Assembly: GCA_964530335.1 (NCBI GenBank)
Contig: CAZGYG010000003.1
Location: 23,905 to 87,904, forward strand
Direction: 5' to 3'
From: VGDP01 sp964530335
GTDB lineage: Bacteria; Pseudomonadota; Alphaproteobacteria; SP197
Length of the DNA: 64,000 nucleotides
Positions 8,397 through 19,968 of this stretch are shown here, in pieces. The position numbers and the translations under genes were made by a program. The notes beneath the pieces were generated by a model. The model did no database searches. It was not told where the DNA came from and worked only from the letters and a program-made list of their open reading frames with translations. Position 1 is the stretch's first letter. Every line of letters starts with the position of its first letter.

Positions 8397-9086
8397 ATGG
8401 CGACCACCAAGGACATCCTGCTCGTCGACGACGACCAGACGCTGCGCGCGGCGCTGGCCGAACAGCTCCGCCTGCACGAGGAGTTCGCCGTGACCGAGGC
8501 GGACGGGGCGGCGCGCGCGCTCGACCTGGCGCGGTCCCAGCGCTTCGACCTGGTGCTGCTCGACGTCGGTCTGCCCGACATGGACGGGCGCGAGCTGTGC
8601 AAGGCCCTGCGCCGCGCCGGCCAGAAGATGCCGGTGATCATGCTGACGGCCGCCGTGGGCGAGGCCGACACCATCCTGGGGCTCGATTCCGGCGCCAACG
8701 ACTACGTCGCCAAGCCGTTCAAGCTGGGCGTCCTGCTGGCGCGCATCCGGGCGCAGTTGCGCGCCCACGAACAGAGCGAGGACGCCACGTTCGTCATCGG
8801 CCCCTACAACTTCCACCCGGCGCAGAAGCTGCTGGTCCACAAGGACACGCAGAAGAAGGTGCGGCTCACCGAGAAGGAAACGGGGATCCTCAAGTTCCTG
8901 CTGCGCTCGGGCGGGCAGCCGGTGGGGCGCGACGTGCTGCTCGACCAGGTATGGGGCTACAACGCCGCGGTCACCACCCACACGCTCGAGACACACATTT
9001 ACCGCTTGCGCCAGAAGATCGAGCCCGACCCGTCGAACGCCACGCTGCTGATCACCGAGCTGGGCGGCTACCGGCTCAACCCGTGA
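8397..9086 (+). CDS. OmpR/PhoB-family response regulator (orphan)
   Basis: 229 residues. The receiver domain (about 5-120) has the acidic pocket at D11-D13, the phospho-acceptor D56 in LLDVGLPDMDG, T84 and K106 in AKPF. A winged helix-turn-helix of the Trans_reg_C type (about 130-228) carries the typical VTTHTLETHIYRLRQKIEPD recognition helix. GGAG lies upstream of the ATG. No histidine kinase gene is near, so its partner must be elsewhere. Its last 11 bp overlap the end of the convergent MFS gene. Confidence 0.93.
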   Translation: MATTKDILLVDDDQTLRAALAEQLRLHEEFAVTEADGAARALDLARSQRFDLVLLDVGLPDMDGRELCKALRRAGQKMPVIMLTAAVGEADTILGLDSGANDYVAKPFKLGVLLARIRAQLRAHEQSEDATFVIGPYNFHPAQKLLVHKDTQKKVRLTEKETGILKFLLRSGGQPVGRDVLLDQVWGYNAAVTTHTLETHIYRLRQKIEPDPSNATLLITELGGYRLNP

Positions 9087-10257
9087 CGGCTCCAAGCCGG
9101 ACAAGGCGGCGGACGAGCAACCAGGCCCCGGCGCCCGCGCCGAGCGTGAGCGCGCCGTAAAGCGGCCACACCGCGTCCCAACCGCCGAACCGCTCGACCA
9201 CCAGGGGCAGCAGCAGCGGCCCGGCCAGCACGCCGAAGTTGCGCCCGCGCATGAGCACGCCGAACGCCGCGGCTCCGGCGCCCTTGTGCCCCATGACGAT
9301 CCCCGGCATGGCGAACAGGCAGACCGGCGTCATGCCGCAGCACACGCCGTAGAGCACAAGCCCCACGAGCCCGGCGGCGCCATCGAGCCAGGGCACGGCG
9401 AACCACACCGCCGCCTCGATCGCGATCGAACCGACGAACACGGGCGCCAGCGGCAGCCCGGCGCGCATCGCCCAGCCGGTCGCCAGGTTGAGCACCAGGA
9501 CGGCGAACGGGACCAGGCTGGCGGCGCCGATCGCCTGGTCGGCGCCGAGCCCCAACCCGGTCACCAGATAAACGTTGAGCCAGCCCACGAAGCTGATGTA
9601 TTGCCCCGCCCACAGCAGGTAGACGAGCGAAGCGAGCACGAGCGCCCGCCGCTCGGCCGCGCTGGCCGCCGTGCCCGCCGCGCCGGCGCTCAAGGTGAAC
9701 CCCCGGGGGCCGGCCGCCCGGGTCCAGGCCAGAACGGCGAGCGCGGCGCCGAGCGCGACCCACCACACCCATTGCCACGACCCCGCGGCGGCGAACGGGT
9801 AGGCGATGGCGTTGGCCAGGAGCTGGCCGATCGGCACCCACGCGGCGGAGATGCCGGCGACGAACACGGCCTGGCCCGGCGCCGCCGCCCGCATGGCGAT
9901 GGCCGGGCCGGCGATGGCCAGCACCGTGAAGCCGAGCCCCTCGAAACCGCGCGCGGCCAGCATGACGAGGCCGCTTTCCGGCATGGCGAGGCCGAGCGCG
10001 CAGCCCACGGCGATCGCGGCGCACGCGGCCTCGACCAGGCGGAGCCCGAGGCGTTCGAGCGCGTGCCCGGCGCGCACCGACAAGGCCAAGCCGAGCAGGG
10101 CGTAGATCGCCATCAGGCCGCCGGCCAGCTTCGGGTCGTAACCGTAGCGCTCGAGCAGAATCGGCAGGACCGGCGGCAGCTTGTAATGCTCGAACGTCGC
10201 GAGCACGGCGAGCGTCAGGCCGAAGGCAACGCCCGCCCAGCGCGTCCCGCCGGTCAT
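9076..10257 (-). CDS. Major facilitator superfamily transporter
   Basis: 393 residues with about 12 predicted membrane helices. Arginine- and glycine-rich cytoplasmic loops include RAGHALERLGLR after helix 2, the usual MFS loop 2-3 position. The ATG at 10257 starts directly at the first helix; the upstream extension to 10446 overlaps the divergent hydrolase and is rejected. The substrate cannot be read from the sequence; the family includes drug, sugar and organic anion carriers. It is monocistronic and divergent from the MBL-fold gene across about 100 bp. Confidence 0.88.
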   Translation of the reverse strand: MTGGTRWAGVAFGLTLAVLATFEHYKLPPVLPILLERYGYDPKLAGGLMAIYALLGLALSVRAGHALERLGLRLVEAACAAIAVGCALGLAMPESGLVMLAARGFEGLGFTVLAIAGPAIAMRAAAPGQAVFVAGISAAWVPIGQLLANAIAYPFAAAGSWQWVWWVALGAALAVLAWTRAAGPRGFTLSAGAAGTAASAAERRALVLASLVYLLWAGQYISFVGWLNVYLVTGLGLGADQAIGAASLVPFAVLVLNLATGWAMRAGLPLAPVFVGSIAIEAAVWFAVPWLDGAAGLVGLVLYGVCCGMTPVCLFAMPGIVMGHKGAGAAAFGVLMRGRNFGVLAGPLLLPLVVERFGGWDAVWPLYGALTLGAGAGAWLLVRRLVRLGAVTG

Positions 10258-10357
10258 GGTCCGACCGTCACGGCGCCGGTCGTCATGGTGTTGGCCGGGC
10301 CTTCCGCCGGGCGGCAGGGTCGGGCAGACTGCGCCGGTGATTCGGCCGAGGGCTGGC

Positions 10358-11203
10358 GTGACGTCGAAGGTGACTTCCAGGCAAGGCGATTTCTTCGTTC
10401 GGTTCTGGGGCGTGCGCGGCAGCATCCCGTGCCCGGGGCCCGACACCGTGCGCTACGGCGGCAACACGAGCTGCCTCGAGGTGCGTTGCGGCGAGCACCT
10501 GCTGATCTTCGACGCCGGCACCGGGCTCCGGCTGCTCGATCGCGCCCTCGGCGACGGGGCGCTCGACGCCGACGTGCTGTTCACCCACACCCATCTCGAT
10601 CATGTCAACGGCTGGGCCTTCTTCACGCATCTGCGCGAGCCCGGAAACCGGTTCGCCGTGTGGGCGGGACACCTGAACGACACGCACCGGATCGACGCCG
10701 TGCTCGCGCGCTTCCTCGAGGACCCGCTGGCGCCGGTGCACGCCGGCAACCTGGCCGCGGCCCTGACCTACCACGAGTTCCGCCAGGGCGACAGGCTGAC
10801 CCCGCGCCCGGGCGTGACCATCCGCACGGCGCGGCTCAACCATCCCAACGACGCGACCGGCTACCGCGTCGAGTATGGCGGACACGCGATCTGCTACGTC
10901 ACCGACACCGAGCACCGCGCGGATGTCCGCGATCCGGCGATCCTCGGCCTGATCGAAGGCGCGGACATCTTCATCTACGACGCGACCTACCGCGACGACG
11001 AGTACCCGAAGTACGCCGGTTGGGGCCACTCGACCTGGCAGGAGGGCATGCGGCTCGCCGACGCCGCCAGCGTCGGCACCTACGTCGCGTTCCACCACGA
11101 TCCGGGCCACGGCGACGACGCCATGGACGCCATCGCCCACGAGCTCGCCCAGGCCCGCCCCGGCTCGGTTGTCGCGCGCGAGGGCATGGTGCTCAGGCCC
11201 TAG
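10358..11203 (+). CDS. MBL-fold metallo-hydrolase
   Basis: 281 residues from GTG at 10358, which follows GAGGG at 5-6 nt; the frame is open from 10256 and GTG 10337 is another option. The metal site THTHLDH (HxHxDH) is clear. Downstream metal ligands are likely H in RLNHPND, D in VTDTEH and H in FHHDPGH. The opening FWGVRGSIPCPG and YGGNTSC segment is typical of a subgroup close to PhnP and cyclic phosphodiesterases. The substrate is unknown. The methyltransferase begins 5 bp after the stop, so the two are probably co-transcribed. Confidence 0.85.
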   Translation: MTSKVTSRQGDFFVRFWGVRGSIPCPGPDTVRYGGNTSCLEVRCGEHLLIFDAGTGLRLLDRALGDGALDADVLFTHTHLDHVNGWAFFTHLREPGNRFAVWAGHLNDTHRIDAVLARFLEDPLAPVHAGNLAAALTYHEFRQGDRLTPRPGVTIRTARLNHPNDATGYRVEYGGHAICYVTDTEHRADVRDPAILGLIEGADIFIYDATYRDDEYPKYAGWGHSTWQEGMRLADAASVGTYVAFHHDPGHGDDAMDAIAHELAQARPGSVVAREGMVLRP

Positions 11204-11208
11204 GCGTC

Positions 11209-12030
11209 ATGGGACGCGGCGCTCGATTCGCCTTCCTCACGGCGTTCGGGATCGCCCGGCTCGGCTTCTTCATTCCGTATCGCCACGCCGGCCGGGTGCC
11301 CGGGCCGGGAACACGCGCGCCCTACGGCCCGATCGAGCGCCTGTTCGCGGCCCACGAGGCCGTGTTCCAGGCCACACTCGATCGGGTCGAGGACCAGTGC
11401 CAGGCGCTCGAGTCGATCGGCGGCCGTCCGCCGGCGCCACGCTGGGACCAGGACTGGTTCCCCCGGCTCGACGCCGCGGTCGCGTACACGCTCGTGCGCG
11501 CGGCCCGGCCGCGCCTCATCGTCGAGGTCGGCTCGGGCCACTCGACCCGGTTCCTGGCCCGGGCGGTCGCGGACGAAGGCTCGGCCACGCGCATCGTCGC
11601 CATCGACCCGCAACCGCGCGCGCGAATTCCCGCCGTCGAGCACCTCGCCCGCGACCTTGGCGCCGTCGGTCACGGGATATTCGGCGCGCTCGGCGCCGGC
11701 GACGTCCTGTTCATCGATTCGAGCCACATCCTGATGCCGGGCACCGACGTGGACGTGCTGCTCAACCGGGTGCTGCCGGTGTTGCCGGCGGGCGCGCTGG
11801 TGCACGTCCACGACGTGTTCCTGCCCGACGACTACCCACCGGCGTGGTCGTGGCGCGGCTACAACGAGCAGCTCGGCATCGCCGCGCTGCTGAACGGCGG
11901 TGGCTGGCAGCCTCTGTTCGCCAGCCGCTACGTCATCACCCGCCGCCCGGAATGGCTGAAGGGCGTGCTCGCCCGCCTGCCGCTGGTGCCTGGCGCGCTC
12001 GAGACCAGCCTGTGGCTCAGGAAGCGCTGA
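11209..12030 (+). CDS. Class I SAM-dependent methyltransferase (Methyltransf_24-like)
   Basis: 273 residues. The SAM-binding motif I is LIVEVGSGHSTRFLARA (about residues 100-116), followed by the acidic strand VAIDPQP and the later DVLFIDSSH, which matches the Methyltransf_24 subgroup often found with surface glycan genes. The ATG at 11209 is 5 bp after the MBL gene; the much longer frame to the left is a shadow of the MFS and MBL genes. The C-terminus is hydrophobic and basic. The acceptor is unknown. Confidence 0.82.
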   Translation: MGRGARFAFLTAFGIARLGFFIPYRHAGRVPGPGTRAPYGPIERLFAAHEAVFQATLDRVEDQCQALESIGGRPPAPRWDQDWFPRLDAAVAYTLVRAARPRLIVEVGSGHSTRFLARAVADEGSATRIVAIDPQPRARIPAVEHLARDLGAVGHGIFGALGAGDVLFIDSSHILMPGTDVDVLLNRVLPVLPAGALVHVHDVFLPDDYPPAWSWRGYNEQLGIAALLNGGGWQPLFASRYVITRRPEWLKGVLARLPLVPGALETSLWLRKR

Positions 12031-12037
12031 CGCGCCG

Positions 12038-12739
12038 TCACGGCATGTCGAACACCAGGATCTCGGACTCGGCGCCGGTGCCGGCGATGGTGAGCGCGCC
12101 TTCGGCCGTGATCGCCGCGCCGTCGCCCTGGCCGAGTTCCTGGCCATCGAGCGTGACCGCGCCCAGCGCGACCTGCACCCAGGCGCGGCGACCCTGCGCG
12201 AGCTCGTGGCGCACAGACTGGCCTTGCGCGAGCACGGCCGCCAGGATCGTGGCGTCCTGGTGCACGGCGACCGCGGCGCCCGAGCCGGCCGGCCCGGCGA
12301 TCGGCGCGAGCCGCCCGGCGAGAGTCTCGCGCGCCACCGCCTGCTGCTCGTAGCCGGGCGCGAGCCCGGCGCGGTCGGGCACGATCCAGATCTGCAGCAG
12401 GTGGACCGGCTGGGTCCGGGAATCGTTCATCTCGCTGTGCTGGATGCCGGTGCCGGCGCTCATGCGCTGCACGTCGCCCGGCCGGATGACCGAGCCGTTG
12501 CCCAGGCTGTCCTTGTGGCCGAGCGCGCCCTCGAGCACCCAGGTCACGATCTCCATGTCGCGGTGGCCGTGGGGCGGGAAGCCGGCGCCGGGCGCCACCC
12601 AATCCTCGTTGATGACGCGCAGCGCCCCGAACCCCATGTGGTCCGGGTCGAAATACTCGGCGAACGAGAACGTGTGCCGGCTGTCGAGCCAATCGAACTT
12701 CGACCGGCCACGCTCCACCGCCAGGCGAAGCGCGATCAC
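12038..12739 (-). CDS. Pirin family protein
   Basis: 233 residues from GTG at 12739. The N-terminal cupin has the pirin metal-site pattern HGHRDMEI and GIQHSEMN, followed by a second degenerate cupin. Bacterial pirins bind Fe; some act as quercetin dioxygenases and others as redox co-regulators. The GTG overlaps the TGA of the upstream permease (GTGA, 12736-12739), so pirin is translationally coupled to the peptide transporter, an unusual pairing. The longer open frame to 13789 runs antisense-like through the permease and is rejected. Confidence 0.9.
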   Translation of the reverse strand: MIALRLAVERGRSKFDWLDSRHTFSFAEYFDPDHMGFGALRVINEDWVAPGAGFPPHGHRDMEIVTWVLEGALGHKDSLGNGSVIRPGDVQRMSAGTGIQHSEMNDSRTQPVHLLQIWIVPDRAGLAPGYEQQAVARETLAGRLAPIAGPAGSGAAVAVHQDATILAAVLAQGQSVRHELAQGRRAWVQVALGAVTLDGQELGQGDGAAITAEGALTIAGTGAESEILVFDMP

Positions 12740-13908
12740 CGGTAGGGGTCGGCCGCGTCGCGCAAGCCGTCGCCCAGGAAATTGAACGCCAGCACGATGA
12801 TGATGACCGGCACCACCGGCATCATCAGCCACGGGTAGAGCGCGACGACGTTGATGTTCTGCGCCTCGTTGAGCAGCACGCCCCAGCTCGTGATCGGCGG
12901 CCGGAGCCCCAGCCCGAGGAACGACAGCGCCGTCTCGCCCAGGATCATCGCCGGCACCGACAGGGTGGCCGAGGCGATCAGGTGGCTGGTGAAGCTCGGC
13001 ACAAGGTGGCGGAAGATGATGCGCGGCGGGCGCGCGCCGAGCAGCATGGCGGCGGTGGCGAAGTCCTCCTCGCGCAGCGCCAGCAGCTTCGAGCGCACGG
13101 CCCGTCCGAGCCCGGTCCAATCGAGCAGGCCGAGGATGATGGTGATGCCAAAGTAGATGAAGATCGGGTTCCAGTTGACCGGCAACGCCGCCGACAGCGC
13201 CATCCACAACGGCAGCTCGGGGAAGCTGCGCAGGATCTCGATCAGGCGCTGCACCACGCTGTCGACCCAGCCGCCGTAGTAGCCGGCGAGCCCGCCGAAC
13301 ACCAGCCCGAGGACGAAGCTGATCGTGATGCCGACCAGCCCGATGGTCAGCGAGATGCGCGCGCCCACCACCATGCGCGACATCACGTCGCGCCCCAGCC
13401 GGTCGGTGCCGAACAGGAAGAACGTGCCGTCCTCGGCCGGGCAGACCAGGTGGAGCCGCATCGGCACCATGCCCCAGAACCGGTAGTCGTCGCCCAGGCA
13501 CAGGTAGCGCAGGCGATCGACCTTGCCCAGGTTCGGCGTGTAGATGCGCTTGAGCGTGTCCATGTCGAGCCGGTAGTCGTAGCCGTAGACGAACGGTCCG
13601 ACGAATTGGCCGTCGTGGAACAGATGCATGCCTTGGGGCGGGGCGTAGATGGAGTCCGTGTGCCGGGTGTGCAGGTTGTAGGGCGCGATGAGCTCGGCGA
13701 TCAGCATGGTCGTGTAGCAGAACGCGAGCACCAGCCCGGAGATCACGGCGAGCTTGTGGCGGCGGAACTTCCACCACATGAGCCGCCACTGCGACGCTAG
13801 GTAATAGCTCTCCTGCTCGGCCGTCATCGCCTCGACGGCGTAAGCGTCGAACGGCGCGGCGGAAACGTAACGCTGAACGCGCCCCTCGGCGCCGGTCTGG
13901 TCGGTCAT
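12736..13908 (-). CDS. Peptide-type ABC transporter permease (DppC/OppC-like)
   Basis: 390 residues starting at the ATG that overlaps the preceding permease stop (TGATG, 13906-13910). An N-terminal cytoplasmic stretch and one helix (LAVISGLVLAFCYTTMLIAE) are followed by a long extracytoplasmic insert (about 80-180). Five more helices follow, with the permease EAA-like loop around FATAAMLLGARPPRIIFRHL. It is longer than the usual 280-300 residue DppC because of the periplasmic insert, a feature seen in microcin C/YejE-type permeases. It works with the neighbouring permease, binding protein and ATPase. Confidence 0.92.
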   Translation of the reverse strand: MTDQTGAEGRVQRYVSAAPFDAYAVEAMTAEQESYYLASQWRLMWWKFRRHKLAVISGLVLAFCYTTMLIAELIAPYNLHTRHTDSIYAPPQGMHLFHDGQFVGPFVYGYDYRLDMDTLKRIYTPNLGKVDRLRYLCLGDDYRFWGMVPMRLHLVCPAEDGTFFLFGTDRLGRDVMSRMVVGARISLTIGLVGITISFVLGLVFGGLAGYYGGWVDSVVQRLIEILRSFPELPLWMALSAALPVNWNPIFIYFGITIILGLLDWTGLGRAVRSKLLALREEDFATAAMLLGARPPRIIFRHLVPSFTSHLIASATLSVPAMILGETALSFLGLGLRPPITSWGVLLNEAQNINVVALYPWLMMPVVPVIIIVLAFNFLGDGLRDAADPYR

Positions 13909-14903
13909 CAGCGCGAGGCTCCGCCGCCGAGCCGGATGCGCGGGTCGAGAAACGCGAGCGCGATGTCGGACAGCAGCACGCCGATCACGGTCAGGAACGC
14001 GAGGCACATCAGGAACGACCCGGCCAGGTACATGTCCTGGGTGCGCAGCGCGTTCAGCAGCATCGGCCCCGTGGTCGGCAGCGACAGCACGACCGAGACG
14101 ATCGCCGCGCCCGAGATGACCTGGGGCAGCAGGTTGCCGATGTCGGCGATGAACGGGTTGAGCGCCATGCGCAGCGGGTACTTAAAGAGCGCGCGCAAGG
14201 GCGGCATCCCCTTGGCCCGCGCCGTGACCACATACTGGCGTTGCAGCTCGTCGAGCAGATTGGCGCGCAAGCGCCGGATCATGCCCGCGGTGCCCGAGGT
14301 GCCGATGACGATGACCGGTACCCACAGGTGCTCGAGGATCGAGACGAACTTGCCCCAGCTCCACGACGCTTCCAGGTACTCCGGGTCCATCAGCCCGCCG
14401 ATCGAGGTGCCGAACCACACGTTCGCGACGTAGAGCAGGACCAGCGCGAACAGGAAATTGGGCGTGGCGAGCCCGAGGAATCCGACCAGGGTGAGCGCGT
14501 AGTCGCCGGGCGAATACTGGTGGGTGGCCGAATAGACGCCGATCGGGAACGACACCAGGTAGGTGAACAGGATGGTGGCGAACGAGACGATTAAGGTGAG
14601 CACGAGCTGCCCGCCGATGACGTCCGCCGCCGGCACGCCGAACTCGAACGACTGGCCGAAGTCGCCCTGCAGGAGCCCGCCGAGCCAGACGACGTACTGG
14701 CGCCACATGGGCTGGTCGAGCCCGTACTCCTCGCGCAGGAACTCGATCTTCTCGTCGGCCGCCTCGCCCTGGGCCTCGAGCTCGGCCATATAGGTCGTCA
14801 GGTAGTCGCCCGGCGGCAACTGGATGATGATGAAGGTGATCAGGCTGATGCCGATCAGCGTCGGCACCATGAGCAGGATGCGCTGGGCGAGGTAGGCCAG
14901 CAT
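13908..14903 (-). CDS. Peptide-type ABC transporter permease (DppB/OppB-like)
   Basis: 331 residues with the classic DppB N-terminus (first helix around RILLMVPTLIGISLITF), a periplasmic loop of about 60 residues and five further helices. The EAA-type loop appears near RQYVVTARAKGMPPLRALFKYPLR. It starts 3 bp after the binding protein gene and overlaps the next permease by one base, so subunit synthesis is likely coupled. With the partner permease it forms the inner-membrane channel. Confidence 0.93.
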   Translation of the reverse strand: MLAYLAQRILLMVPTLIGISLITFIIIQLPPGDYLTTYMAELEAQGEAADEKIEFLREEYGLDQPMWRQYVVWLGGLLQGDFGQSFEFGVPAADVIGGQLVLTLIVSFATILFTYLVSFPIGVYSATHQYSPGDYALTLVGFLGLATPNFLFALVLLYVANVWFGTSIGGLMDPEYLEASWSWGKFVSILEHLWVPVIVIGTSGTAGMIRRLRANLLDELQRQYVVTARAKGMPPLRALFKYPLRMALNPFIADIGNLLPQVISGAAIVSVVLSLPTTGPMLLNALRTQDMYLAGSFLMCLAFLTVIGVLLSDIALAFLDPRIRLGGGASR

Positions 14904-14906
14904 CGC

Positions 14907-16829
14907 TCAGCCGCCCGCCTCGCCGCTCGGCGTGAACCAGAAGGTGTCGGGCCGGTAGACGCCGAATTGGGCGCCGGGCTCCCAGTTGAAGATCGCCTCC
15001 TCGGGCACGTTGTTGAGCCGGTCGCTGACCACCACCGGCTGCAGCGTGCCGGCGATCAGGCCGATGGTGAACACCTGTGCGGCGTGGATCGCCAGCATGC
15101 GGCGCCAGATCGCTTCGCGCGCCTCGGTCGTGGCGGCGCGCCGCCAGGCCTCGTTCAGCGTCATCAGCTCCTCGGCCGCGGGCAGGTCCGGCGCCTCGCC
15201 CGACTGGCCCCCGGTCTCGAAGTACTGGCCCCACATCGGCCATTGCAACGCCTGCTGGGTGGTCGGCGCGAACTCGAACGGGCTCATGTCGGCGGTCGGC
15301 ACGCCGTTCTCGTAGCCCGACCACACCGCCACGAGGGTCTGCCCGGAGAACACCCGGTTGCGCAGGACCTCGCGCTGCATCGGCCGCGAGTAGAGCTTGA
15401 TCCCGGCCGCCAGCCAGGTGTCGTGGACCAGCTCGAGCACGTCGGTCTGCTCGGTGTCCTCGCCGGCGGTCTCGACCACGATCTCGAGCGGCCGGCCGTC
15501 GGGCATCAGGCGCACGCCCCGGTCGTCGCGCTCGGTCAGGCCGATCGCGTCGAGCAGCCGGTTGGCCTTCTCGAGGTCGAACACGGCCCAGGCCTTGGCG
15601 TAGGTTTCGCGGTAGAGCGGGCTTTGCTTGAGCACGGTGTTGGTCACCTCCTGGGCAAGCCCGTAGTAGATGACCTGGTTGATCTCGTGCCGGTCGATGG
15701 CGAGCGAGAGCGCGCGGCGGAAGCGCACGTCGCGCAGCAGCGCGCGCCAGGTCGGATCGGCGACGTTGAGGTTGGGGAACAACGCGAGCTGGGCGCCGAC
15801 CGCGGTGCGCCACAGCCGCACGCGGTAGCCGTTGCGCTCCTCGCCCTCCTTGAGGAACGTGTAGTTGTTGAAGTTGAGGCCGCGCGCCTGCAACGTGACC
15901 TCGCCGGCGCCGGTCTTGGCCGGGATCAGCTTGCTGTCGACGACATCGAGCACGACCCGGTCGATGTAGGGCAACTGGCGGCCATCGGCGTCGATCCGAT
16001 GGTAGTAGGGGTTGCGCACCGCGACGAAGCGCGTCGCCGGCGTCGCGTTGGTGATCTGCCACGGCTGCAACGTCGGCAGGTCCGGGTTGTCGCAGCGGTA
16101 CAGGCTGTCGAGGCTGTTGTAGAGCGACGCCCAGTTGCTCTTGCCTTCCGCCTGGGCCCGGGCGTCGAGCGCCGCCCGATCGGCGTAGCCGGCGTGGAAC
16201 GCCTTCAGGTAGTGGGCCGGGGCGTAGATGTCGAGCGGCGTGGTCGCTGCGATCGCCGGCAGGAAGAACGGGTTGGGCTCGGTCCAGGCGTAGCGCACGG
16301 TGAGCTCGTCGGGGAACTCGACCGTCGGGGGCTCGCCCGCGACGATCAACACCCGGGGCGGCCCGCTCGAGCTGATCTCGGGGTCGTTCGCCACGTCCTG
16401 CCACCAGAAGCGGAAGTCCTCGGCCGTGAACGGCTGGCCGTCGGACCACTTGTGGCCCGGGCGCAGGTGCAGGGTGAAGACGCGGCCGCCCTCGACGTCG
16501 ACGCGGGCCACGAGGTCCGGCACCAGGTTGAAATCCACGTCGTAGCCGACCAGCCGGGCGTAGCCGTAGACCGTGAGCAGCCGTACGTCCCGCTCGCGGT
16601 GGATCATGGTGTGCAGATCGCCGCCGTAGGCGCCCGGCGTCCGTCCCGGCCCGGGCATGACGACCAGCGGCTCGGCGGGCACGCGCTGCTCGACCGGCGG
16701 CAGGTCGCCGCGCAGCACCGCGTCGGCGAAATACGGCGGTTCGACCGGCGCCGGCGACTGAGCCGTCGCCGCCGTCGCCGCCAAGGCGAGTGCGAACGTG
16801 GCGGCGAGCGCGGAGATGACCGGGCGCAC
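14907..16829 (-). CDS. Extracellular solute-binding protein, family 5 (peptide-type)
   Basis: 640 residues from a GTG start. Residues 1-23 are a signal peptide (hydrophobic AATFALALAATAATA, cleavage after AQ-like motif), without a lipobox Cys. The mature part matches SBP_bac_5, with VFTLHLRPGHKWSDGQPFTAEDF and later RRALSLAIDRHEINQ segments. It should capture the substrate in the periplasm and hand it to the two permeases. The length is nearer to the YejA-like and oligopeptide group than to short dipeptide binders. First gene after the ATPase in the operon. Confidence 0.92.
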   Translation of the reverse strand: MRPVISALAATFALALAATAATAQSPAPVEPPYFADAVLRGDLPPVEQRVPAEPLVVMPGPGRTPGAYGGDLHTMIHRERDVRLLTVYGYARLVGYDVDFNLVPDLVARVDVEGGRVFTLHLRPGHKWSDGQPFTAEDFRFWWQDVANDPEISSSGPPRVLIVAGEPPTVEFPDELTVRYAWTEPNPFFLPAIAATTPLDIYAPAHYLKAFHAGYADRAALDARAQAEGKSNWASLYNSLDSLYRCDNPDLPTLQPWQITNATPATRFVAVRNPYYHRIDADGRQLPYIDRVVLDVVDSKLIPAKTGAGEVTLQARGLNFNNYTFLKEGEERNGYRVRLWRTAVGAQLALFPNLNVADPTWRALLRDVRFRRALSLAIDRHEINQVIYYGLAQEVTNTVLKQSPLYRETYAKAWAVFDLEKANRLLDAIGLTERDDRGVRLMPDGRPLEIVVETAGEDTEQTDVLELVHDTWLAAGIKLYSRPMQREVLRNRVFSGQTLVAVWSGYENGVPTADMSPFEFAPTTQQALQWPMWGQYFETGGQSGEAPDLPAAEELMTLNEAWRRAATTEAREAIWRRMLAIHAAQVFTIGLIAGTLQPVVVSDRLNNVPEEAIFNWEPGAQFGVYRPDTFWFTPSGEAGG

Positions 16830-16832
16830 GGC

Positions 16833-18706
<1,874 letters not shown>

Positions 18707-18710
<4 letters not shown>

Positions 18711-19216
18711 GCCGGCTCCCGGGCGCCCGCGACCTCGGCGGCGAGGTGGCCGAGCGCTCCCAGGTTGGCGCGGGTCGCCTCGCCGAGCCGGACGCCGTTG
18801 GCGCGCGCCGCCGCGAACGCGGCGCCGACGATGGCTTCGAACCCGGTGACCGCGGAATCGACGGTGACCGCCCGCCCTCGGCGCGCCCGCACGCGGAGCT
18901 GCATCCAGCCTTGGGAGCGGTCGCGGCGGGTCGGGAAGAACGACAGCTTCAAGCGGTCGAGCTCGCGCCAGTCCACGCGCGCGGGCCACGGCCCGCGGAC
19001 CACGAGCGTGTCCTCGTCGCAGCCGATCGCGGTGGCGTGGCGCGCCGCCGTGCGCGCGCCGAACAGGGCGAACAGCAGGGCGATCGCGCCCAGCGTCCAC
19101 GCCACCGCCGGCGCCGCCGGCACCAGAACGAGCGGCCCGGCGCTGAGCGACAGCCCCGCCGCCGCGCGGACATAATCCCCGGCGAGCGCGGCGAAGGGAT
19201 AGCGGTGCTGGGTCAC
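18707..19216 (-). CDS. Small predicted membrane protein, unknown function
   Basis: 169 residues from GTG at 19216, which overlaps the TGA of the deacetylase gene (GTGA). Two hydrophobic helices lie near residues 10-55 (GPLVLVPAAPAVAW, LGAIALLFALFG). A soluble part follows with a PH-like look (DTLVVRGPWPARVDWRELD, SQGWMQLRVRARRGR). It links the glycan operon to the ABC importer by overlaps on both sides (ATGA into the ATPase gene). I do not recognise the family; a bPH2-like domain is possible. Confidence 0.7.
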
Positions 19217-19968
19217 CGCGCCAGCCCGAAGGCTTCGCTCGCCGCGATCCAGCGCGCGCGCGGATGGTCGCCGATCAGCGCGGCGAAGCGTTCGACGAAG
19301 CGCCACGACGCCTCGTCGTGGGCGGCGTGATGGGTCAGCAGGCCGACCGGCTCGGCGGCGTCCCGTTCGCCCGCCCGGCAGGCGCCCAGGTGGGTCACGG
19401 CGGCGGAAAGCACCGCCGCGTCACCGATGAAGCCGCGGCCCTGGTGCCAGGCGATGAGGTCGAGGTGGGCGTTGACCACGGCGAGCCCGTCGCGCACCGG
19501 CCGGGCGCGCGGCCCGAAACCCGACAGCCCCCGGTACCCGGCCTGGGCGAGCCGCCCGATCAGCGCCTCGGCGATGCGGTTCCACGGCGGCACCAGCACC
19601 GGGAGCGCGCGCAACCGCTCGGTCAACAGGGCAAGCCCGCGCTTCAGCGCGGCAAGCGCGCGCTCGGGCGCGAACTCGCCGCCGAGCTCGATCCGCTTGG
19701 CGCCTTCGGGCGCGTGGTTGGCGTGGTCCCAGCCGTGTTGCAGCACCTCGATGCCGGTCTCGGCGAGCAGCGCGGCACCGGCGTCGTCCAGGCGCGCCGG
19801 GACCGCGGCGACCGCCAGGGGAATGGCGAGCGCACGCCGCAGCGCGACCAGGCGTTCAAGCGCCGGCGTCGCCCCCCCGGCGTCGTCGTCGCGCCACCAG
19901 AAGCGCGACTCGAGCCCGGCGTCCGCGCGCCGGTCGAGCTCGTCACTGAGCGCGCGCCACGTCGGCAT
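19213..19968 (-). CDS. Polysaccharide deacetylase family protein
   Basis: 251 residues. The metal-binding motif of NodB-like deacetylases is recognisable as RFWWRDDDAGG (acidic triad near residue 28) and HGWDHANH (HxxxH). NAHLDLIAWH and LLTHHAAHD supply later active-site positions. It lacks a signal peptide, unlike exported deacetylases, so it may act on a lipid-linked or nucleotide-linked sugar in the cytoplasm. The ATG at 19968 overlaps the preceding glycosyltransferase by 26 bp. It is part of the 18707-25258 glycan operon. Confidence 0.82.
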   Translation of the reverse strand: MPTWRALSDELDRRADAGLESRFWWRDDDAGGATPALERLVALRRALAIPLAVAAVPARLDDAGAALLAETGIEVLQHGWDHANHAPEGAKRIELGGEFAPERALAALKRGLALLTERLRALPVLVPPWNRIAEALIGRLAQAGYRGLSGFGPRARPVRDGLAVVNAHLDLIAWHQGRGFIGDAAVLSAAVTHLGACRAGERDAAEPVGLLTHHAAHDEASWRFVERFAALIGDHPRARWIAASEAFGLAR